DNA of 64,000 bases, from NCBI GenBank assembly GCA_024707145.1, contig JANQAI010000011.1, forward strand, positions 930,001 through 994,000, read 5' to 3'. The stretch is from Magnetospirillum sp. GTDB taxonomy: Bacteria; Pseudomonadota; Alphaproteobacteria; Rhodospirillales; Magnetospirillaceae. Shown here piece by piece: positions 1 to 9,099 of this stretch. Position numbers and translations under genes: made by a program. The notes under the pieces were generated by a model. That model ran no database searches. It had not been told where the DNA came from and saw nothing but the letters and a program-made list of their open reading frames with translations. The stretch's first letter is position 1. Every line of letters starts with the position of its first letter.

Positions 1-309
1 GACGGTGCGGTGGCCGGTGCGCGGGGTATCCAGGCTGATGCCGTATTCCGATACCACCAGGCCGTCGCCGCGCGCCTGGGCGATCAGCGACAGGATCGGG
101 CTGTCGGGCGGCAGCAGGTCGGTCACCGGCCGGCCGCAAAGATAAGCGGTGCCCGACTGGAACAACTGCTCGGCGGCCCCATTGACGTACAGAACGATGT
201 CATTGCCGTCCACCGCCACCACGGCCGAGGCGAGAGCCCCCAGAACCACCGCCGGGTCCATGGGAGCATTGGCGACACGCGGGCGCACCATGGCGTTGGC
301 CTTTCCCAT
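1..309 (-). CDS. ntrB: Nitrogen regulation sensor kinase NtrB (N-terminal part only)
   Basis: The minus strand carries an open frame starting with ATG at 309 and running off the window's left edge, so 103 residues are visible. It reads as the N-terminal PAS domain of NtrB: a VVAVDG stretch, then YVNGAAEQLF, and a VTDLLPPDSP segment followed by VVSEYGI, which are typical of alphaproteobacterial NtrB. The kinase part lies outside the window. NtrB is the cytoplasmic histidine kinase/phosphatase that controls the response regulator NtrC in answer to PII and nitrogen status. Its ATG overlaps the dusB stop as TGATG, so the two are probably translationally coupled. The nifR3-ntrB-ntrC order is classical in this class, which supports the call. 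Only a fragment is seen. Confidence 0.85.
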   Translation of the reverse strand, partial: MGKANAMVRPRVANAPMDPAVVLGALASAVVAVDGNDIVLYVNGAAEQLFQSGTAYLCGRPVTDLLPPDSPILSLIAQARGDGLVVSEYGISLDTPRTGHRTV

Positions 310-1316
310 CAGGCGGCAACCTTTTCCAGCAGAGGCGAGTAGAAGGCGAGAATGGCCTCGCGCACATGATCGGCATCGGACAGCCGGTTGACCACCGCGC
401 GGAAGTCGGCCGAGCCGTGCAGACCCTTGGAATACCAGGCGATGTGCTTGCGGGCCATGCGCACGCCGGTTTCCCGGCCATACAGGCTGAGCATGGCGTC
501 GTAGTGCTCCAGCACGATGGCCAACTGGTCGGCCAGGGGCGGATCGTCCCGGCGCTCGCCGGTGGCGAGGAAATGGGCAACCTGCCCCGGAAACCACGGC
601 CGGCCATAGGTGCCGCGGCCGATCATCACGCCATCGGCGCCCGACTGCACCAGGGCGCGGGAGGCGTCTTCCACCGTTTCGATGTCGCCGTTGACGATCA
701 CCGGGATGGAAACCGCCTCCTTCACCTGCCGCACGAAGGCCCAGTCGGCGGTGCCGGTGTAGAATTGTTGGCGGGTGCGGCCATGGATGGTGATCATGCG
801 GATGCCGCATTCCTCGGCGATGCGGGCCAGCCGGGGCGCGTTGAGATTGTTGTGATCCCAGCCCATGCGGCATTTCAGGGTCACCGGAACGTCAACCGCC
901 TTGACGGTGGCTTCCATCAGGCGGCCGGCCAGCACTTCGTCCTTCATCAGGGCCGAGCCGGCCTCGCCCTTCACCGCCACCTTCTTGACCGGGCAGCCCA
1001 TGTTGATGTCGATGATGGCGGCGCCGCGATCGGCGTTCATGCGCGCCGCCTCGCCCATGACCTCGGGCTCGCAGCCGGCCAGCTGCACCGAGATGGGGCG
1101 CTCCTCCTCGGTATGGGCGATCATCTGCATGGTCTGGCGGGTTTCGCGGATCATCGCCTGGCTGGCGATCATCTCGGACACCACCAGTCCCGCGCCCATG
1201 CGCTTGACCAAGCGGCGGAACGGCATGTCCGTGACCCCCGACATGGGAGCAAGGATGACGGGGTTGTCCAGGGACACCTGGCCGATCATGAATGGCTGGT
1301 GAATACGGGTCTGCAT
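309..1316 (-). CDS. dusB: tRNA-dihydrouridine synthase B (NifR3 family)
   Basis: This 335-residue protein is a full-length Dus enzyme, which reduces uridine to dihydrouridine in the tRNA D-loop using FMN and NADPH. The FMN-binding start LAPMSGVTD lies at about residues 22-30. The catalytic cysteine is C108 in NMGCPVKK (105-112). KCRMGWD follows near 147, and [13 protein letters not shown] near 175 is the usual phosphate/substrate region. In alphaproteobacteria this gene was first named nifR3 because it heads the ntrB-ntrC operon, and here it overlaps ntrB by TGATG. The ATG at 1316 gives a start that matches the family. No truncation is seen. The call is firm at family level; DusB rather than DusA or DusC rests on the NifR3 context. 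Confidence 0.95.
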   Translation of the reverse strand: MQTRIHQPFMIGQVSLDNPVILAPMSGVTDMPFRRLVKRMGAGLVVSEMIASQAMIRETRQTMQMIAHTEEERPISVQLAGCEPEVMGEAARMNADRGAAIIDINMGCPVKKVAVKGEAGSALMKDEVLAGRLMEATVKAVDVPVTLKCRMGWDHNNLNAPRLARIAEECGIRMITIHGRTRQQFYTGTADWAFVRQVKEAVSIPVIVNGDIETVEDASRALVQSGADGVMIGRGTYGRPWFPGQVAHFLATGERRDDPPLADQLAIVLEHYDAMLSLYGRETGVRMARKHIAWYSKGLHGSADFRAVVNRLSDADHVREAILAFYSPLLEKVAA

Positions 1317-1395
1317 GAGTGCGTATTTATTATGCAGATGGTGCCCAGCGCAACGGCAAAAGCCATTTGGGCATGAGCAAATCGGCGGCAGCGCC

Positions 1396-2208
1396 TTAAA
1401 GGAGAATTTGGGTGACGAATTTCACACCGGGAAATGCCAGCGTCACCAGCAGATAGGCCACCAGGACCACCCGGGCGGCGACACGCCCGCGGACGCCGCA
1501 GACCCGATGGCCCAGCAACAAGGCGCAGATCAGGCCGAAGGCGATCAGCGACAGCAGGGTCTTGTGGTCGATCCGCCAGATGGTGCCGCTCTCGAAGTAC
1601 TGCGTCGCCAGCCCGGTGACGATGCCGAGGCCAAGGACGACGCCGCTGGCCAGCAGCAGGCGGTCGGCGGACCGTTCGGCCTCGACAACGGCCGGCAGCA
1701 TGCGGCTAAGCCGTGTCGGCCGCTTGCGCTTCAACGCGCGCTCCTGCAGGAAAACCGCCAGCGAGGCCACAGCCGCGAGGGTCAGCAGCGCATAGGTCAG
1801 CACCGATATGATGATGTGCAGGTCGATCCATATGGCCGGCGCGCCGCCCGCCATGGGCCGGGGCTCGCCGCGAACCACCGAGGCGACGACGCCCAGCACA
1901 GCCAGATAGGGCATCAGCAGCGGCGCCAGCCGCCAGTTGGCCCGGGTGGTGGCGGCGATGAGGAAAAACAGCAGGGTGGTGGCGGCGATGCTGACCCACA
2001 GGGTGGTACCCAGGTCGGTCTGCCAGCCGCCAAGTACCAAGGTAAGGGCGAAGATGGCGGTATTGACCACCGCTGCGCCCACCATGACCCAGAACGGCAT
2101 GTCCCGCCCCGCCCCGCTGCGCAACGGGACCAGCGCCGCGGCCACCAGCAAAGCCAGCGCGGCGAGGTTGAGAAGGAGGGGCTTGGGCGTCAGCAGGAGG
2201 TCGACCAT
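1396..2208 (-). CDS. Cytochrome c assembly family inner membrane protein (YpjD/CcsA-like)
   Basis: The protein is about 270 residues when started at the ATG at 2208; a longer frame upstream has no support. It is almost entirely hydrophobic, with about eight membrane segments. It ends in the pattern of YpjD proteins: [16 protein letters not shown], then [10 protein letters not shown], then a last helix ending [10 protein letters not shown]. The family belongs to the CcsA/CcmC cytochrome c assembly superfamily, but YpjD itself has no settled biochemical role and is usually a neighbour of ffh. Here it sits alone between dusB and the divergently transcribed ispDF. A haem-handling role is only inferred from the superfamily. 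Confidence 0.75.
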   Translation of the reverse strand: MVDLLLTPKPLLLNLAALALLVAAALVPLRSGAGRDMPFWVMVGAAVVNTAIFALTLVLGGWQTDLGTTLWVSIAATTLLFFLIAATTRANWRLAPLLMPYLAVLGVVASVVRGEPRPMAGGAPAIWIDLHIIISVLTYALLTLAAVASLAVFLQERALKRKRPTRLSRMLPAVVEAERSADRLLLASGVVLGLGIVTGLATQYFESGTIWRIDHKTLLSLIAFGLICALLLGHRVCGVRGRVAARVVLVAYLLVTLAFPGVKFVTQILL

Positions 2209-2324
2209 GGGCGCGACTATAGCATTGTTTGGCGCCGGGAAAAGGCCGAGGGTGCCGCGCCGCACTCTTGGCAGATGCGGCCGTCGCGCTTAGGCTGCAG
2301 CCCCGTTCCCGAGGGAGGATGCGC

Positions 2325-3476
2325 ATGGGCAAGGTTGTGGCGTTGGTGGTGGCGGCCGGTCGCGGGCGCCGGTTCGGCGGCGATGTGCCCAAGCAATATC
2401 ACGACCTGGTTGGCCGGCCGGTCCTGCGCCACACCCTGGCCGCGCTGGCGGTCAATCCCCAGATCGACGCCGTACGGGCTGTCATCCACCCCGACGACAG
2501 GGACTTGTATGCCGAAGCGGCCACCGGCCTTGGCCTGCTGGAGCCGGTATTCGGCGGCGCGACCCGCCAGGATTCCGTGCGCCTGGGCCTGGAAAGCCTG
2601 ATGCCCCTCGCCCCCGACGCCGTGCTGATCCATGACGGCGCCCGCCCCTTCCTGGATGCCGGGACCATCTCCCGCGTGGTGGCAGCGCTGCAAATCCATC
2701 CGGGCGCCATTCCCGGCGTGGCGGTGGCCGACACCTTGAAGCGCGGTGCTGATGGGCTGGTCGCGGCCACGGTGGATCGTATGGGGCTGTGGCGGGCGCA
2801 AACACCCCAGGGCTTCCGCTTTTCCGACATCCTGGCGGCCCATCAGGCCGCCGCCGGCGAGGAACTCACCGACGACGCCGCCGTGGCCGAACGGGCCGGG
2901 CTGGCGGTGGCGCTGGTCCAAGGCGACGACGGGAATTTCAAGGTCACCACCGCCGCCGATCTGGAGCGGGCGCGCCGTGCCTTCGCCGGTCCGGGCGAGA
3001 CCCGCGTGGCCACCGGCTACGACGTTCATCGTTTCGCGCCGGGAACAGGGGTATGGCTGTGCGGGGTGCAGATTCCCCACGATCAGGGGCTGGAAGGCCA
3101 TTCCGATGCCGACGTGGCGCTGCATGCCGCCACCGATGCCGTACTGGGCGCCATTTCCGCCGCCGACATCGGCCGCCATTTCCCGCCCTCCGACCCCAAG
3201 TGGAAGGGCGCCGCGTCCGACCGCTTCCTGGCCCATGCGGCCGGCCTGGTGGCGGCTTTGGGCGGGCGTGTCGTCCATCTGGACATCACCATCATCTGCG
3301 AACGGCCCAAAGTCGGCCCGCATCGCGCCGCCATGCAGGCGCGGGTGGCGGAAATCCTGGGCATCCGACAAGACCGGGTGAGCGTGAAGGCCACCACCAC
3401 CGAAGGGCTGGGCTTCACCGGCCGCAAGGAAGGCATCGCCGCCCAGGCAGCCGCCACCGTGTGGTTGCCTGCCTAA
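2325..3476 (+). CDS. ispDF: Bifunctional IspD/IspF isoprenoid enzyme
   Basis: This 383-residue fusion carries two steps of the MEP pathway for isoprenoid precursors. The N-terminal half is IspD (2-C-methyl-D-erythritol 4-phosphate cytidylyltransferase), with the nucleotide-binding loop [18 protein letters not shown] near residues 6-23 and IHDGARPF further on. The C-terminal half begins near residue 225 with [11 protein letters not shown] and is IspF (2,4-cyclodiphosphate synthase). Asp233 and His235 are the expected zinc ligands, and the end [16 protein letters not shown] is typical. The fusion is common in alphaproteobacteria. The ATG at 2325 is preferred over 2319 because the GGGAGG at about 2312-2317 is then correctly spaced. 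Its stop directly abuts the convergent cutA stop. Confidence 0.95.
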   Translation: MGKVVALVVAAGRGRRFGGDVPKQYHDLVGRPVLRHTLAALAVNPQIDAVRAVIHPDDRDLYAEAATGLGLLEPVFGGATRQDSVRLGLESLMPLAPDAVLIHDGARPFLDAGTISRVVAALQIHPGAIPGVAVADTLKRGADGLVAATVDRMGLWRAQTPQGFRFSDILAAHQAAAGEELTDDAAVAERAGLAVALVQGDDGNFKVTTAADLERARRAFAGPGETRVATGYDVHRFAPGTGVWLCGVQIPHDQGLEGHSDADVALHAATDAVLGAISAADIGRHFPPSDPKWKGAASDRFLAHAAGLVAALGGRVVHLDITIICERPKVGPHRAAMQARVAEILGIRQDRVSVKATTTEGLGFTGRKEGIAAQAAATVWLPA

Positions 3477-3803
3477 TCAGCCGCCTGCGGTCTCGGCGGC
3501 GATCCAGGCGAGGAAATCCGGATTGCCGCCGGTGATGGGCAGGGACACCACACAGGGGCAGTCGTAGGGATGCGCGGCGCGCAGACGCTCCGTCAATGCC
3601 GCCACCTGCCCTTCCGTGGTTTTCAGCACCAGCGCCACCTCCGGCTCCTCGTTCACCTTGCCGTCCCACCAATAGACGGAGGTGATGGGGTCAAGCACGT
3701 TGGCACAGGCGGCAAGGCGTTCGCCCACCAGCAGGCGGGCCAGCTTCAGAGCCTCGTCCCGATTGGGAGCGGTCACGTAGATCAACCGGGCATCAGCGCT
3801 CAT
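3477..3803 (-). CDS. cutA: Divalent cation tolerance protein CutA
   Basis: The protein is about 108 residues, the normal size for CutA1, a small trimeric ferredoxin-like-fold protein. The family is linked to copper and other divalent-ion tolerance, though its exact role is unclear. Visible family signatures are the N-terminal IYVTAPNRDEA, the LVGERLAACANV helix, SVYWWDGKV and the ending AHPYDCPCVVSLPI. I chose the ATG at 3803, which follows GGAGG at 3811-3815, over an upstream TTG. Its start overlaps the stop of the glycosyltransferase-like gene as ATGA, so the two are probably co-translated. The 3' end touches the ispDF stop with no spacer. Confidence 0.93.
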   Translation of the reverse strand: MSADARLIYVTAPNRDEALKLARLLVGERLAACANVLDPITSVYWWDGKVNEEPEVALVLKTTEGQVAALTERLRAAHPYDCPCVVSLPITGGNPDFLAWIAAETAGG

Positions 3804-4951
3804 CCGCAACCTCCGTTCGATGCTTCCGCGTCATGATTCCCCCTGTGTCCAACTGCGAACGCAGGCATGGGAGCGCCATCCAGCATGGATTCCAGCACCT
3901 GAACGCCCTCGGCAACGCCTGTGGGACGCGCAACTGGCCGATTTGGCAGGAAAAACAACGTGCGCAGTTGATCGGGCAGGCCTCCCCCCACAAGCCGCTC
4001 CGGCGTGGTGGCGAGACAGCGGGTATGCTTACCCAGCCACCGCTCCAGCGGCGGTCCCTCGGGCCAGTCGGGGCGGGCTTCGTACAACACCGGCACGCCC
4101 GCCAAGCCGCATTCGCTGAAGGTGCCATAACCGGACTTGGTGACCATGACGTCCACCGACGGAACCAGATCGGCGAAGGGCACCCCAGCGCGCTCCCACG
4201 GCACCATATCCGGCCGCGAGGGAATGTCGAGCAGGCTGGTGAGCCAACGCCAGCCCGGCAGCTTCGGCCAGCGCTCCAACGGCAGACGATGATCGATGCC
4301 ACCGAAGGCAATCAGCCCCAGCCGTTCTCCCTCCTCCAGGCCCAAACGGGTGCGAATTTCCTCTCGCCGGTCGGTTCCCAACCGGGCCACCAGACCGATA
4401 TCCGCCACGTTGGGCAGCGTCATGGGCTGGGCCGGGGTTGGCCGCAGGAAGACGGATGCCTTGGTGTAGGCGGCGCGGATATCGGCCAGCGCCCTGCCGC
4501 ATTCGGGCAGGTGCCCCAGATAATAATCGCCCAGGTCGGCCCAGTTCAGCGAACAGAAGGCCACCACCGGTAAGCCGGCGGCAGCGGCGGCAGCTACCGT
4601 GACGTAAGGCACGTTGGCCAGCACCAGATCGGGCTTGGCGGCGCCTAGGCGTTCGGCCTCCCGCCCCACCACGGCGGCGAAATCGGCATGCTGGTCGATG
4701 TAAAAGCGGGCGCTGGCCGGCACGTCCACTTTCAATGCCGATTTCATGCGAAAGCCGATATCGGGAATCTCGCCCACATAGTCGAAATCGCCGTAGCGCG
4801 TCGCCAGGAAATCCTTGGGCAGCGCCGTCTGGATGGTCAGACGCAGATGGGGGCGCCGCCGGCGCAGCTCCGCCACCAACGGCGCCGTCATCGCCGCATG
4901 GCCATAGCCGTGGGGCGATAGGGCCAACCACAAGTGCTCGGATGCGCTCAC
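3800..4951 (-). CDS. GT-B fold glycosyltransferase-like protein
   Basis: The protein is about 383 residues when started at GTG 4951; an earlier start would run into the tRNA gene. Near the N-terminus LALSPHGYGHAAMTAPL resembles the acceptor-side loop of MurG/GT28-type enzymes. Near residues 270-300 VTKSGYGTFSECGLAGVPV is the matching nucleotide-sugar donor motif (K-x-G-x-G-T-x-x-E). This supports a GT-B fold and probable UDP-sugar use. Donor and acceptor cannot be told from sequence, and MurG itself is a distinct gene. The stop overlaps the cutA start (ATGA). No signal peptide or membrane segment is seen, so a cytoplasmic or peripheral enzyme is likely. The exact start is uncertain because no strong ribosome binding site precedes the GTG. 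Confidence 0.65.
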   Translation of the reverse strand: MSASEHLWLALSPHGYGHAAMTAPLVAELRRRRPHLRLTIQTALPKDFLATRYGDFDYVGEIPDIGFRMKSALKVDVPASARFYIDQHADFAAVVGREAERLGAAKPDLVLANVPYVTVAAAAAAGLPVVAFCSLNWADLGDYYLGHLPECGRALADIRAAYTKASVFLRPTPAQPMTLPNVADIGLVARLGTDRREEIRTRLGLEEGERLGLIAFGGIDHRLPLERWPKLPGWRWLTSLLDIPSRPDMVPWERAGVPFADLVPSVDVMVTKSGYGTFSECGLAGVPVLYEARPDWPEGPPLERWLGKHTRCLATTPERLVGGGLPDQLRTLFFLPNRPVARPTGVAEGVQVLESMLDGAPMPAFAVGHRGNHDAEASNGGCG

Positions 4952-4992
4952 GGAAGAACCCCCAGGATCGGAGGACAAGGCAGGAAGAGAAA

Positions 4993-5069
4993 TGGTCGGA
5001 GCGGCGGGATTCGAACCCACGACCCCCAGTCCCCCAGACTGATGCGCTACCGGGCTGCGCTACGCTCCG
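4993..5069 (-). tRNA. tRNA-Pro (anticodon GGG)
   Basis: A 77-nt cloverleaf reads on the minus strand. The acceptor arm CGGAGCG (5069-5063) pairs with CGCTCCG (5003-4997), followed by discriminator A and a genome-encoded CCA (4995-4993). The D-arm contains AGCGCAGCCCGGTAGCGC. The anticodon stem TCAGT/ACTGG encloses the loop CTGGGGG, giving anticodon GGG, and the T-arm contains GGTTCGAATCC. This is proline tRNA reading CCC and CCU. It lies between merR and the glycosyltransferase-like gene on the same strand. Confidence 0.97.
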
Positions 5070-5117
5070 ACCGTTTCACGGGAGAGGCCTGGAGGCCCCG
5101 TTCCCGGGAAATTCGTT

Positions 5118-5166
5118 ACCGAAGGAAGACCCTTCGGTGGGGGCTTCCGGCGGGTGCCGCCGGAAG
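5118..5166 (-). other. Two adjacent hairpins between merR and tRNA-Pro
   Basis: The spacer between the merR end and the tRNA holds two perfect inverted repeats. The first has arms at 5144-5153 and 5157-5166 (10 bp, 3-nt loop). The second has arms at 5118-5125 and 5131-5138 (8 bp, 5-nt loop). Neither is followed by a clear T-run on the minus strand. They may be a merR terminator, a tRNA leader structure or a processing signal. The structure is seen; the role is inferred. Confidence 0.4.
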
Positions 5167-5211
5167 AGGGGCGCACTATACTCAGGAGCCCCCAGGCCTG
5201 CAACCCCCAAA

Positions 5212-5750
5212 TTACCGTGGCTGCAAAAGACCACGGAGTTGTTCCAACTCGGCCAGCAGGGCCTGCAATTCCCGGCGGGTTTCCTCTGAAAAATGTGGCT
5301 GTTCCGCCGCTTCGGCCGTATCGTCCAGCAGGGCTTCCAGCTCGGCGCCGTCGCCCCCTCTTCGCCATCGTTCAGTTCGGGCTGGTCCCCCTCGCCCACT
5401 CCCGCCAGCGGCAATTGAGCGTCGCCGACCGCATCCGTCTCCGGCTTGGCGGTCGTCGCGGGCGCTTCCTTCTGCCCGCCCTCGCGCAGCAGCTTCTGCA
5501 CACCCTTGATGGTGTAGCCTTCGCTGTACAAGAGGTCGCGGATGCGACGCAGCAACGCTACGTCCTCGGGGCGGTAGTAGCGGCGGCCGCCGCCGCGTTT
5601 CAGCGGCTTGACCTGGGGAAACTTGCTTTCCCAGAAGCGCAGGACGTGCTGCGGGACGTCGAGCTCCTCGGCGACCTCGCTGATGGTGCGGAAAGCCGTT
5701 TCCGACTTGCCGGAGCGGCGCACCAAGGGAAGTTCGCCGTCGTCGCTCAT
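5212..5750 (-). CDS. MerR family transcriptional regulator (reading frame broken)
   Basis: The N-terminal half is a MerR winged helix-turn-helix: [20 protein letters not shown], then [18 protein letters not shown] and IKGVQKLL. MerR proteins bind promoter DNA as dimers. The frame that starts at 5750 runs out of register after the Glu-Glu-Gly near 5355. The natural C-terminus ([19 protein letters not shown], ending [12 protein letters not shown]) continues in another frame to the stop at 5212. Adding one G to the G5 run at 5354-5358 rejoins the two, so a homopolymer error is likely. ATG 5750 overlaps the ihfA stop as TGATG. This ihfA-merR pairing is usual in alphaproteobacteria, but the effector is unknown. 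Confidence 0.8.
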
Positions 5751-6070
5751 CACTTCCCGGCCTTGGCCGAAGCGACCGGCCCGTCGTTGATCTTCTTCTT
5801 GAGCAACTGTGACGGACGGAACACCAGCACCCGGCGCGGCAGGATGGGAACCTCCTCACCGGTCTTGGGGTTGCGGCCGACGCGCTGCCCCTTGGAACGC
5901 ACCGCGAAGCTGCCGAACGAAGAGATCTTGACCGCCTCGCCCCGTGACAGCGCCGACGATATCTCGTTCAGCACCGCCTCGAGCAGGTCGGCCGATTCGT
6001 TGCGGGAAAGCCCCACCTCTTGATAGATCGCCTCGCTCAACTGCGCGCGTGTGATGGTCTTTTCCGACAT
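5750..6070 (-). CDS. ihfA: Integration host factor subunit alpha
   Basis: The 106-residue protein is a complete DNABII family member. It forms the IHF heterodimer with IhfB, which bends DNA at specific sites and organises the nucleoid, recombination and sigma-54 promoters. [19 protein letters not shown] starts the helical body, [14 protein letters not shown] is the core, and [12 protein letters not shown] is the beta-arm tip with the intercalating proline. The alpha type fits its place beside merR. It is followed by merR with TGATG coupling. A spacer of 134 bp separates it from fabH. Confidence 0.95.
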   Translation of the reverse strand: MSEKTITRAQLSEAIYQEVGLSRNESADLLEAVLNEISSALSRGEAVKISSFGSFAVRSKGQRVGRNPKTGEEVPILPRRVLVFRPSQLLKKKINDGPVASAKAGK

Positions 6071-6204
6071 GCCGCGAATTGCCTGATGATAAAAAAGGGC
6101 TGGATGCCGACCCTAGCCGCTTAGCGGAAAAGCGTCAATATCAAAGGGATGCGGGAGGACCTTGGCGCAGCCGCGCAAGAATCCAACGGGCCGGAGAGAC
6201 GCCC

Positions 6205-7179
6205 TTACAGGCGCGCCAGGGCCGAACCCCAGGTGAAACCGCCGCCCATGGCCTCCAGCAGCACCAGATCGCCACGCTTGATGCGGCCGTCGCCATAGGC
6301 CTCGGCGAAGGCCAGCGGGATGGAAGCGGCCGAGGTGTTGGCGTGGCGGTCCACGGTCACCACCATGCGCTCCATGGAGAAGCCCAGCTTCTTCGCCGTC
6401 CCCTCCAGGATGCGGCGGTTGGCCTGATGGGGAACCACCCAGTCGATGTCGGCGGCGGTCAGGTCGTTGGCCCGCAACGCCTCGCCCACCACTTCCGCCA
6501 GATTCACCACGGCATGGCGAAAGACCTCACGGCCCTCCATGCGCAGATGGCCCACGGATTGGGTGGAGGACGGCCCGCCATCCACCTTCAGCAGGTCATA
6601 GAAGCGACCGTCGGAATGCAGGTGGGTGGAGAGGATGCCGCGATCGGTGTTGCTTCCCTTCTCCCAGGAGCCACGCAGCACCACGGCGCCAGCGCCATCG
6701 CCGAACAGCACGCAGGTGCCTCGGTCGCTCCAATCCAGGATGCGGGAGAAGGTTTCGGCGCCGACCACGACGGCGGTACGGGCTTGGCCGGCCTTGATGA
6801 AGTTGTCGGCAACCGACAGGGCGTAGATGAATCCCGAACACACCGCCTGCACGTCGAAGGCGAAGCCAGAGGTCATGCCCAGGCGCTGCTGCACCCGTGT
6901 GGCGGTGGCAGGGAAGGTGTTGTCCGGCGTGGCGGTGGCGACCACCAGCAGGTCCACTTCCTCGGCCTTGATCTCGGCAGTCCGCAAGGCGTTCTGCGCA
7001 GCGGCGACAGCCAGGTCCGAGGTGGTCTCACCCTCGGCCGCGATATGGCGCTGCCGAATGCCGGTGCGCTCGACGATCCATTCGTCGGAGGTATCCACCG
7101 TGGCCGCCAAGTCGGCGTTGGTGAGGATCCGGGACGGCAGGTACGACCCGCAACCAACGATATGGGAACGCAGGATCAT
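6205..7179 (-). CDS. fabH: Beta-ketoacyl-ACP synthase III
   Basis: This 324-residue enzyme condenses acetyl-CoA with malonyl-ACP to start fatty acid synthesis. The start ATG at 7179 gives [20 protein letters not shown], the standard FabH beginning. The thiolase-fold triad is visible: Cys in [11 protein letters not shown], His in VPHQANRRI and Asn in [24 protein letters not shown] and the ending [16 protein letters not shown] are also typical. It lies 8 nt after plsX on the same strand, so phospholipid and fatty-acid initiation are co-transcribed here, as in many proteobacteria. Nothing looks disrupted. A much longer frame extends upstream but is only the antisense/offset shadow of plsX. Confidence 0.96.
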   Translation of the reverse strand: MILRSHIVGCGSYLPSRILTNADLAATVDTSDEWIVERTGIRQRHIAAEGETTSDLAVAAAQNALRTAEIKAEEVDLLVVATATPDNTFPATATRVQQRLGMTSGFAFDVQAVCSGFIYALSVADNFIKAGQARTAVVVGAETFSRILDWSDRGTCVLFGDGAGAVVLRGSWEKGSNTDRGILSTHLHSDGRFYDLLKVDGGPSSTQSVGHLRMEGREVFRHAVVNLAEVVGEALRANDLTAADIDWVVPHQANRRILEGTAKKLGFSMERMVVTVDRHANTSAASIPLAFAEAYGDGRIKRGDLVLLEAMGGGFTWGSALARL

Positions 7180-7187
7180 GGGAAGGG

Positions 7188-8243
7188 TTATCCGTTGCCG
7201 GCGATACGTTGCGAGGTAGCCACCTCGTGGGATTTCAGGTGTTCCAGTTCCTTGCGGATACGGTCGTTGTAACCGTGGGCGACCAGGTCGACGGCAACGC
7301 CGATGGCGTTGGCGAAACCGAAGGCGTCGGTGCCGCCATGACTCTTCACCGCGATGCCGTTCAGGCCCAGGAACATGGCGCCGTTGTAGCGGCGGGGATC
7401 GGTGCGCACCTTCACCTTGGTCAGGGCGCGGCGCGCCAGCAGATAGCCGAGCTTGGCCAGCAGCGAGCTGCCGAAGGCCTGACGCAGGAAGCCCGAATAA
7501 AACTTCACCGTGCCCTCGGCAGTCTTCAGTGCGATGTTGCCGGTGAAGCCGTCGGTCACGACTACGTCCACCGTGCCAGCGCAGATGTCGTTGCCCTCCA
7601 CGAAACCGTGGAAGCTGATGGGCAACTGGGACTCGCGCAGGGTATTGGCGGCGCCGCGCACGGCGTCGTTGCCCTTCAGATCCTCGGAGCCCACGTTGAG
7701 CACGCCGATGGTGGGCTGCTCCAGCCCAAGCACCGCGCGGGCGAACACCTCGCCCATTACCGCGAACTGCACCAGATTGCTGGCGCTGCATTCCACGTTG
7801 GCCCCCAGGTCGAGCATGACGGTCTCGCCGCGCTCGGTGGGGAACAGGCCGGCGATGGCGGGCCGGTCGATGCCGGGCAGCATGCGCAGCACGAACTTGG
7901 ACACCGCCATCAGCGCGCCCGTATTGCCGGCCGACACCACGCCGGCGGCCTCGCCCTTCACCACGGCGTCGACGGCCAGCCACATGCTGGTGCGGCGCCC
8001 CGTGCGCAGCACCTGGCTGGGCTTGTCCTCCATGGACACCGATTCCTCGGTGTGGCGGACTTGGCAGACGCCCTTCAGTTCCGGGCACCGTTCGAGAAGC
8101 GGATCGATGCGGCGGGCATCACCGAACAGCAGATAGCGAACGTGCGGCAACCGCACATGCGCCAGCCGAACACCCTCCACCACCATGCCGGGGGCGTGGT
8201 CGCCCCCCATGGCGTCGATGGAGATGGTCACGGGTGCGCTCAC
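7188..8243 (-). CDS. plsX: Phosphate acyltransferase PlsX
   Basis: This 351-residue protein makes acyl-phosphate from acyl-ACP, the first step of the PlsX/PlsY route to phosphatidic acid. The N-terminal [12 protein letters not shown] is diagnostic. [15 protein letters not shown] and [19 protein letters not shown] are further family blocks. The protein is soluble but acts at the membrane surface. It lies between rpmF and fabH on the minus strand, the widespread rpmF-plsX-fabH order. Length is normal and no break is visible. Confidence 0.96.
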   Translation of the reverse strand: MSAPVTISIDAMGGDHAPGMVVEGVRLAHVRLPHVRYLLFGDARRIDPLLERCPELKGVCQVRHTEESVSMEDKPSQVLRTGRRTSMWLAVDAVVKGEAAGVVSAGNTGALMAVSKFVLRMLPGIDRPAIAGLFPTERGETVMLDLGANVECSASNLVQFAVMGEVFARAVLGLEQPTIGVLNVGSEDLKGNDAVRGAANTLRESQLPISFHGFVEGNDICAGTVDVVVTDGFTGNIALKTAEGTVKFYSGFLRQAFGSSLLAKLGYLLARRALTKVKVRTDPRRYNGAMFLGLNGIAVKSHGGTDAFGFANAIGVAVDLVAHGYNDRIRKELEHLKSHEVATSQRIAGNG

Positions 8244-8274
8244 TTATATGCGCTCCACCGAACGTTGAGCGGGA

Positions 8275-8463
8275 TCAGGCGCTGGCTTCGCTCTGGGCGA
8301 CGACCTCGCGGCCGTCATAGTGGCCGCAGGAGCCGCAGACGTGGTGGGGCAGCTTCTGCTCGCCGCAGTTCGGGCATTCGATGCCGGACACGTTCGGCAG
8401 CGCGTGGTGGGCACGGCGCATGTTGCGGCGGGACTTGGAGGTCTTCTTCTTCGGGACAGCCAT
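8275..8463 (-). CDS. rpmF: 50S ribosomal protein L32
   Basis: The protein is 62 residues from the ATG at 8463. The start [20 protein letters not shown] is the L32 signature, followed by [20 protein letters not shown], which has four cysteines in two CxxC pairs that bind zinc. An in-frame upstream extension of 25 codons has no L32 similarity and was left out. It sits between the DUF177 gene and plsX, the conserved yceD-rpmF-plsX-fabH arrangement. A zinc-type L32 is used here; no zinc-free paralogue is seen in the window. Confidence 0.96.
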   Translation of the reverse strand: MAVPKKKTSKSRRNMRRAHHALPNVSGIECPNCGEQKLPHHVCGSCGHYDGREVVAQSEASA

Positions 8464-8553
8464 TGTCGTGTACTCTCTGCTCAGGAGGCCCTGACGGGGA
8501 AAGGGGCCTTTATTAGCCAAAAAGACCGGTCGGAGCAAGGGGATGGTGCTCCC

Positions 8554-9099
8554 TCACCCCTTATTTTTGCGCAACTGTGCCAGGACCGCGAAGGGATTGG
8601 GCTTCTTCTCCTCTTCGGCCGGCTTGGTTTCCGCGCCGTCGAAGGCAATTCCGGGCTTGCGGGGAAAAGGATCGAGCGTCAGCGCCACATGCTCCGCCAC
8701 CGCCTCGCCGGCATCGATGATGCCGCCGACGATGGGATCCGGCGGATCTTCCTCCTCCAGCGACAGTTCGATGTCGTCGGCATCCTCGGCGGCGTCGGCA
8801 CTGAAGCTCAGCGAGAATTCCTCCTCGACCTGGGCCGGAACCGGGTCCAGCGTGACCACGCAGGTCTGCACCACGCGGGCGACGAAATGGCCGTCGAGAC
8901 GAATGACGGCACCGCCGGCCAGGGCCTGAAGGGTGACCGTCGCTTCCAGGCTGTCCAGGGATTGCAGGCCGAACCGCTCGGCCAGTGCCTTGCGTTCCTC
9001 GGGCTTGGCCTTCAGTTCAAGGCTCAGCCCGGTGGCGGGAATGTGGTCCACCCGGACGGGGCGGCTGAATTCGGGGACAGAAGCCGAAATGTCGGTCAC
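8554..9099 (-). CDS. DUF177 (YceD) family protein
   Basis: The protein has 181 residues and starts with GTG 9099, whose first bases overlap the stop of the upstream gene (GTGA). It belongs to the DUF177/YceD family found beside rpmF and implicated in 23S rRNA accumulation. The family mark VQTCVVTLDPV lies near the middle, with a long acidic stretch (DDIELSLEEEDPPDPIVGG) and the C-terminal NPFAVLAQLRKNKG. The single Cys of the CxxTL-type motif is present. It was probably transcribed with the bc1 chaperone gene and rpmF. Function beyond the family statement is unknown. Confidence 0.85.
   Translation of the reverse strand: MTDISASVPEFSRPVRVDHIPATGLSLELKAKPEERKALAERFGLQSLDSLEATVTLQALAGGAVIRLDGHFVARVVQTCVVTLDPVPAQVEEEFSLSFSADAAEDADDIELSLEEEDPPDPIVGGIIDAGEAVAEHVALTLDPFPRKPGIAFDGAETKPAEEEKKPNPFAVLAQLRKNKG

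Noticed and set aside
7209..8516. A 435-codon plus-strand open frame
   Set aside because: It is antisense to plsX and rpmF with shadow composition.
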